From positions 806,001-870,000 of the forward strand of contig NC_021288.1 in NCBI RefSeq assembly GCF_000402035.1: a DNA stretch of 64,000 bases, in the 5' to 3' direction. The first letter of the stretch is position 1; each line of letters opens with the position of its first letter. The DNA is from Caballeronia insecticola (GTDB lineage Bacteria; Pseudomonadota; Gammaproteobacteria; Burkholderiales; Burkholderiaceae). Shown here in pieces: positions 60,442 to 64,000 of this stretch. A program made the position numbers and the translations under genes. Below the pieces are notes generated by a model. That model was given only the letters and a program-made list of their open reading frames with translations, was not told the DNA's origin and ran no database searches.

Positions 60442-60762
60442 ATGACGGCCGCAACGCAATTCGATCAGGTTTCCGTTATCAAACGCGCCAACGTCTATTT
60501 CGACGGCAAGTGCGTGTCGCACACCGTGCTCTTCGCCGACGGCTCGCGCAAGACGCTCGGCGTGATCCTGCCGGGCACGCTCAACTTCGGCACCGATGCA
60601 CCCGAACTCATGGAAGTGCAGGCCGGGCAATGCCGCATCCGGCTCGCGGGCAGCGACGAATGGAAAACGTATAGCGCGGGCGAATCGTTTTCGGTGCCGG
60701 GCAAGAGCCGCTTCGATATCGATGTGATCGAAACGCTCGACTACGTTTGCAGTTATCTTTGA
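60442..60762 (+). CDS. ppnP: Pyrimidine/purine nucleoside phosphorylase (PpnP)
   Basis: The 106-residue cupin-fold protein matches PpnP (DUF1255/YaiE): [20 protein letters not shown], then [20 protein letters not shown] and the C-terminal [20 protein letters not shown]. PpnP splits several nucleosides with phosphate to give the base and ribose 1-phosphate. A good ribosome site (AGGAAG) precedes it. It is likely monocistronic; the toxin-antitoxin promoter lies just downstream. Confidence 0.92.
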   Translation: MTAATQFDQVSVIKRANVYFDGKCVSHTVLFADGSRKTLGVILPGTLNFGTDAPELMEVQAGQCRIRLAGSDEWKTYSAGESFSVPGKSRFDIDVIETLDYVCSYL

Positions 60763-60776
60763 GCGAAAACGGAGTC

Positions 60777-60829
60777 TGTCCAATTTTTAGCGATGTCCAC
60801 GTTTCGTGTACAATCCGAAAAATTGGACA
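60777..60829. promoter_or_regulatory. Operator/promoter of the toxin-antitoxin pair
   Basis: TGTCCAATTTTT (60777-60788) is a perfect inverted repeat of AAAAATTGGACA (60818-60829). Outside the arms GGAGTC and GACTCC also match, with a 3-base offset. TACAAT at 60809-60814 is a good -10 element between the arms, so binding would block transcription. It lies 13 bases before the antitoxin start. Confidence 0.7.
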
Positions 60830-60841
60830 AACGACTCCGCC

Positions 60842-61864
60842 ATGCCGCCCGCCGATCACCATATCGAGCAAATGGTCGAAACCGCCGCCGCTGCCTTCAG
60901 CGACGCGACCGGCCTCACCGCGCGCCGCACGAAGGCGCCCGCGCGCAGCGTCTATGACGCCGCCATCGAATTTCGCTTCGGCACCGCGCGCGTCAAGCGG
61001 CCCGTGATCGTGCGGGACATCGTCGACAGAGTCGGCGCGCTGTCGGCCATTGCGTCGGCGTCGCACGAGCACAGCGTCAAGCCTGCGCTCGTCACCACTT
61101 ATCTGTCGCCCAACATGATCCGCGCTTGCCGCGAGATGAACGTCGATGCGCTCGATCTGGCGGGCAACGCGAGTCTCGTCGAGGGCACTAGCATCGTGAT
61201 CGTCTCGGGGCGTCCGCGCGTGGCCGCCAGCAAGGCGCCGCGTTCGCGAACGTGGACCAAATCGACATTACGCGTCACGCTCGCGCTGCTCGTCACGCCG
61301 GCGCTGCTGGAGCGCGGCTATCGCGACATCGCACAGATTGCGGGCGTGAGTCACGGCACCGTGCAGAACGCCGTGCGCGCGCTCATCGATCACCGCGACG
61401 TCTTCGAGCGTCCCGACGGCCGCGGCCTTCAGTTCGCCGACCGCGAACGGCTGATCGACGAATGGGTCACGCTGTATCCGCGGCAATTGCGCGAATCGCT
61501 CGTGCTGGGACGCTATCGCGCCGATTCGAACGACTGGTGGCGCGACGTTTCCGCCCTTCCCGGTCAGTGCCAGTTCGGCGGCGAACCGGCTGCTGCAATC
61601 CTCACGGAATATCTCAAGCCGGCCACGGTCACCGCCTATTGCGCCGACGCCGTGCCGCGCGAATGGATCATGCAGGCACGGCTGCGGCCCGACCCTGCGG
61701 GCAACGTCGAGTTCCTGCGCGCGCCGGTGAAACTCATGCCTGTCGATGGCCTGCCGCCGAACGTCGTCGCGCCGCTGCTCGTTTATGCCGATCTCGTCGC
61801 AAGCGGCGACCCGCGCAATCTCGAAACCGCCAGGATGCTGCGTGAACGCTACCTCGCCGCTTGA
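60842..61864 (+). CDS. AbiEi-type antitoxin of a type IV toxin-antitoxin system
   Basis: The 340-residue protein starts at 60842. The N-terminal half has a VIVRDIVDRVGALSAIASAS and ALVTTYLSPNMIRACREMNV block followed by ALDLAGNASL, like the nuclease-fold part of AbiEi-family proteins. A winged HTH lies in the middle (RGYRDIAQIAGVSHGTVQNA, about residues 160-180). The toxin gene overlaps its 3' end by 23 bases. AbiEi proteins repress their own promoter through inverted repeats, and an excellent one lies directly upstream. Family placement is from motifs and context. Confidence 0.8.
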   Translation: MPPADHHIEQMVETAAAAFSDATGLTARRTKAPARSVYDAAIEFRFGTARVKRPVIVRDIVDRVGALSAIASASHEHSVKPALVTTYLSPNMIRACREMNVDALDLAGNASLVEGTSIVIVSGRPRVAASKAPRSRTWTKSTLRVTLALLVTPALLERGYRDIAQIAGVSHGTVQNAVRALIDHRDVFERPDGRGLQFADRERLIDEWVTLYPRQLRESLVLGRYRADSNDWWRDVSALPGQCQFGGEPAAAILTEYLKPATVTAYCADAVPREWIMQARLRPDPAGNVEFLRAPVKLMPVDGLPPNVVAPLLVYADLVASGDPRNLETARMLRERYLAA

Positions 61865-62723
61865 ACTGCTGCCGCATCGGCCGCTCGCCGGAACCATTGC
61901 CGCGATGCTGCGGGAAGTCGTCGCCGCCGCGGAGGCGACGAACATCGCGTGGTTCGTCGGCGGCGCGAGCGCGCGCGACATCGTGCTCACGCACGTCCAC
62001 GACATCCAGGCGATGCGCGCGACCGCCGACGTCGATATCGGCATTGCAATCCAGAGCTGGACCGGACACGACGCCTTGCGGCGCATGCTCGTCGCAGCGG
62101 GGAATTTCAGCGCGCCGAAGGGCTCGGCGCATCGGCTGGACTATCGCGCGCCGACGACCGGCGAGCGCACCTGGCTCGATATCGTGCCGTTCGGCGGCGT
62201 GCAGGACGCACGCGGCGAGATCGCGTGGCCGCCGGATCAGGCGGTGCGCATGAACGTCGCGGGCTTCCGGCAGGCGCTCGATGCCGCGCTTGCCGTGCGC
62301 ATCGCGCCGGATCTGATCGTGCCGGTCGCGTCGCTGCCCGCGCAGGCAATGCTCAAGATCGTCGCGTGGCAAGACCGGCACGCGGCCGACCGCAAGGACG
62401 CCATCGACCTGCTTTTTCTGATGGCGCGCTATGCGCAGGCGGGCAATCTCGACCGCCTCTATTCCGATGCCTTCGATCTCGTGGAGCGGCACGGCCACGA
62501 TCCGGACATCGCCGGCGCGGCACTGCTCGGCCGCGACACGGCCGCAATCGCGGATGACGCCGTCCGCGCGCAGATTGTCTCGATCCTGCGCCCGGACGAT
62601 CCCGCGCCGCCGATCCTGACGCACATGCTCGGCTCGCGCATGCCGGTCTTCGAGGCGGATACGTCGGAGACGATCGCCGCACTCTTCGACGCATTCAGGC
62701 GCGCGTTTCAGGAATCCGCATAA
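61842..62723 (+). CDS. AbiEii-type nucleotidyltransferase toxin
   Basis: The start is a GTG at 61842, within the antitoxin gene, with AGGA upstream. The 293-residue protein has a nucleotidyltransferase core: FVGGASARDIVL at residues 38-49, then the metal-binding Asp63-x-Asp65 in ATADVDIGI. VPVASLPAQAMLKIVAWQDR and RKDAIDLLFLMARYA are typical of AbiEii/AbiGii toxins. Such toxins use nucleotides to modify tRNA or other targets and stop growth, including on phage infection. The canonical GS is GG(A)S here. It ends one base before the opposing acdS stop. Confidence 0.82.
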   Translation: MNATSPLELLPHRPLAGTIAAMLREVVAAAEATNIAWFVGGASARDIVLTHVHDIQAMRATADVDIGIAIQSWTGHDALRRMLVAAGNFSAPKGSAHRLDYRAPTTGERTWLDIVPFGGVQDARGEIAWPPDQAVRMNVAGFRQALDAALAVRIAPDLIVPVASLPAQAMLKIVAWQDRHAADRKDAIDLLFLMARYAQAGNLDRLYSDAFDLVERHGHDPDIAGAALLGRDTAAIADDAVRAQIVSILRPDDPAPPILTHMLGSRMPVFEADTSETIAALFDAFRRAFQESA

Positions 62724-62724
62724 A

Positions 62725-63741
62725 TCAGCCGTTGCGGAACAGATAGCTGTACGCGTTGAGCGCGGGCACGCCGCCGAGATGCGCGTAGAGCACCTTCGAG
62801 CCCTCGGGAAATTCGCCGTTGCGCACCATCTGGATCATGCCGTCCATCGACTTGCCCTCGTAGACGGGATCGGTCAGCACGCCTTCGAGCCGCGCGCACA
62901 GACGGATCGCCTCGAGCGTGCCTTCGTTCGGCAAGCCGTATTCGGGACCGCCGAAGCGCGTATCGAGGATCACGTCATCGCGCGTGATGTCCTGACCGAG
63001 ATCGACGAGTTCCGCCGTGTGCTTCGCGATGCGCAGAATCTGCTCGTGCGTCTGCTCGGGCTTGGCCGATGCATCGATGCCGATGACGCGCCGCGCGCGC
63101 CCGTCCGCCGCGAAGCCGACGACCATGCCCGCCTGCGTGCTGCCCGTCACCGAGCACACGACGATGTAATCGAACCTGAAGCCCAGTTCCGCTTCCTGCG
63201 CGCGCACTTCCTCCGCGAAGCCGACGAAGCCCAGCCCGCCCAGCGGATGCTCCGAGCAACCCGCCGGCACCGGAAACGGCTTGCCGCCCGCCGCGCGCAC
63301 GCTGTCCATCGCGTCCTGCCAGCTTTTGCGGATGCCGATATCGAAGCCGTCCGCGACAAGCCGCACGTCCGCGCCCATCATCCGCGACATCTGGATATTG
63401 CCGACGCGGTCGTACACGGCATCCGAGTAATTGACCCAGTTCTCCTGCACGAGCACGCACTTCATGCCGAGATGCGCCGCCACCGCCGCGACCTGGCGCG
63501 TCTGGTTCGACTGCACGCCGCCGATCGACACGAGCGTGTCGCAGCCCTGCGCGAGCGCCTCGGGAATCAGATATTCGAGCTTGCGCGTCTTGTTGCCGCC
63601 GAAGGCCAGGCCGCTGTTGCAGTCCTCGCGCTTCGCGTAGAGCTGCACCTTGCCGCCGAGATGCGCCGAGAGGCGCTTGAGCGGCTGAATGGGCGTCGGT
63701 CCGAAGGTCAGCGGATAACGGGGGAAACGTTGCAGGTTCAT
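62725..63741 (-). CDS. acdS: 1-aminocyclopropane-1-carboxylate deaminase
   Basis: The 338-residue protein has exactly the usual AcdS length, starting [20 protein letters not shown]. The PLP lysine is Lys51 in [17 protein letters not shown], Ser/Asn residues are in [19 protein letters not shown], and the active-site tyrosine region [16 protein letters not shown] is present, where family members carry Glu-Tyr-Gly. It opens the ring of ACC, the plant ethylene precursor, to 2-oxobutyrate and ammonia, and supports plant association. It is divergent from an Lrp-type gene, as known for acdR. Confidence 0.95.
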   Translation of the reverse strand: MNLQRFPRYPLTFGPTPIQPLKRLSAHLGGKVQLYAKREDCNSGLAFGGNKTRKLEYLIPEALAQGCDTLVSIGGVQSNQTRQVAAVAAHLGMKCVLVQENWVNYSDAVYDRVGNIQMSRMMGADVRLVADGFDIGIRKSWQDAMDSVRAAGGKPFPVPAGCSEHPLGGLGFVGFAEEVRAQEAELGFRFDYIVVCSVTGSTQAGMVVGFAADGRARRVIGIDASAKPEQTHEQILRIAKHTAELVDLGQDITRDDVILDTRFGGPEYGLPNEGTLEAIRLCARLEGVLTDPVYEGKSMDGMIQMVRNGEFPEGSKVLYAHLGGVPALNAYSYLFRNG

Positions 63742-63917
63742 GATCGGCATCCTCGCGATGATGGGACGGTAGCCGCCGCGCATGCCGCGACGCCTGAGCA
63801 CAATCGTAGAGAATCGCCGTTTCGACCGGGTTGCGAAAAAAAGCCGTTCGACCTAACGTTTCGTACCAGCATGGTTCGAGCACTTATGTTTATTTCGTTC
63901 AAATCCTTTGTGACGCA
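63742..63917. promoter_or_regulatory. Divergent acdS / acdR control region
   Basis: This 176-base spacer separates acdS from the Lrp-type gene. AcdR-type regulators bind an Lrp box in this position. Locally the sequence is A/T-richer (TTATGTTTATTTCGTT at about 63884), but I cannot fix the exact box. Confidence 0.5.
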
Positions 63918-64000
63918 ATGAAAAAAACCGCACCGAGTCGAAACCCGCAACAGGCGGGCGTGCAGACCGATCGCGTCGATCGCGCGATTCTGCGTCAGTT
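63918..64000 (+). CDS. acdR: Lrp/AsnC family regulator AcdR (5' part only)
   Basis: An ATG at 63918 opens a frame that runs to the window edge (27 codons). It reads TDRVDRAILRQ after a basic N-terminus, the entry to the first HTH helix of Lrp-type regulators. The divergent position next to acdS is the known place of acdR. Identification is by this short sequence plus context. Confidence 0.75.
   Translation, partial: MKKTAPSRNPQQAGVQTDRVDRAILRQ

Noticed and set aside
1..64000. tRNA, rRNA, tmRNA or known riboswitch
   Set aside because: I saw no cloverleaf with CCA-adjacent stem or rRNA-like conserved blocks in the intergenic regions. A dedicated search (tRNAscan, Infernal) was not possible here.

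Overview
The window looks like a chromosome or megaplasmid segment of a Burkholderiaceae bacterium (Paraburkholderia, Caballeronia or Burkholderia). The evidence is high G+C coding DNA with strong third-position G/C bias, dense short-spaced operons, many LysR, GntR, Lrp and AraC regulators sitting next to catabolic genes, and typical accessory genes such as ACC deaminase with a divergent Lrp-type AcdR, a D-hydantoinase operon and type VI secretion spike genes. I saw no rRNA or tRNA genes, no CRISPR array and no intact insertion sequence. The assignment is inference from gene content only.

Layout. 1-4071 (minus): GntR regulator, ACS-type MFS transporter, SDR oxidoreductase and a PLP aminotransferase cut by the window edge. 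4151-10469: a LysR regulator divergent from a hydantoin-utilisation operon (two racemases, D-hydantoinase, N-carbamoyl-D-amino acid amidohydrolase, MFS transporter). 10496-18708: a GlxA-type AraC regulator and a cysteine-synthase-like gene, once divergent neighbours, now split by a roughly 5.7 kb A/T-richer type VI secretion island (PAAR, broken VgrG, candidate metallo-effector, duplicated immunity genes, small lipoprotein). The island lies between direct repeats made of the regulator-cysM intergenic region. 18737-22377: DUF2278 protein, SLATT membrane protein, Nudix hydrolase, lipoprotein and YbaK-type deacylase. 22394-25497 (minus): zinc alcohol dehydrogenase, Lrp regulator and two tandem HAD hydrolases.

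25766-28674: periplasmic amino-acid-binding protein, proline-racemase-family dehydratase of the trans-3-hydroxy-L-proline type, and a convergent FadR-type GntR regulator. 28809-30332: a glycosyltransferase-39-like membrane protein. 30342-34761 (minus): LysR, MHS-type MFS and SDR with a truncated gene remnant (a likely acquired block), then an EHN-type epoxide hydrolase. 34965-36804: LysR divergent from an EamA exporter. 36811-41564: cytochrome P460, a Tat-exported alpha/beta hydrolase, a YcaD-type MFS protein and a GNAT/CelD-type acetyltransferase. 41847-45564: a translationally coupled CHASE2 / SH3-like / M48 metalloprotease-lipoprotein operon.

45588-57574: a large catabolic locus around one LysR regulator. 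Leftward are a flavin monooxygenase, RidA, DUF1028 protein, ArgE-type deacylase and NCS1 permease; rightward are a Rieske oxygenase and a complete polyamine-type ABC importer. Together they suggest uptake, oxidation and deacylation of a nitrogenous compound that I cannot identify. 57581-64000: Crp/Fnr regulator, EpsG-like membrane protein, PpnP nucleoside phosphorylase, an AbiEi/AbiEii-type toxin-antitoxin pair with a clear inverted-repeat operator, ACC deaminase and the start of acdR.

The strongest candidates for something undescribed are the type VI effector with an HETRH zincin-like motif and its duplicated immunity genes, the nitrogen-compound catabolic locus, the CHASE2-SH3-M48 operon, and the DUF2278-SLATT pair.
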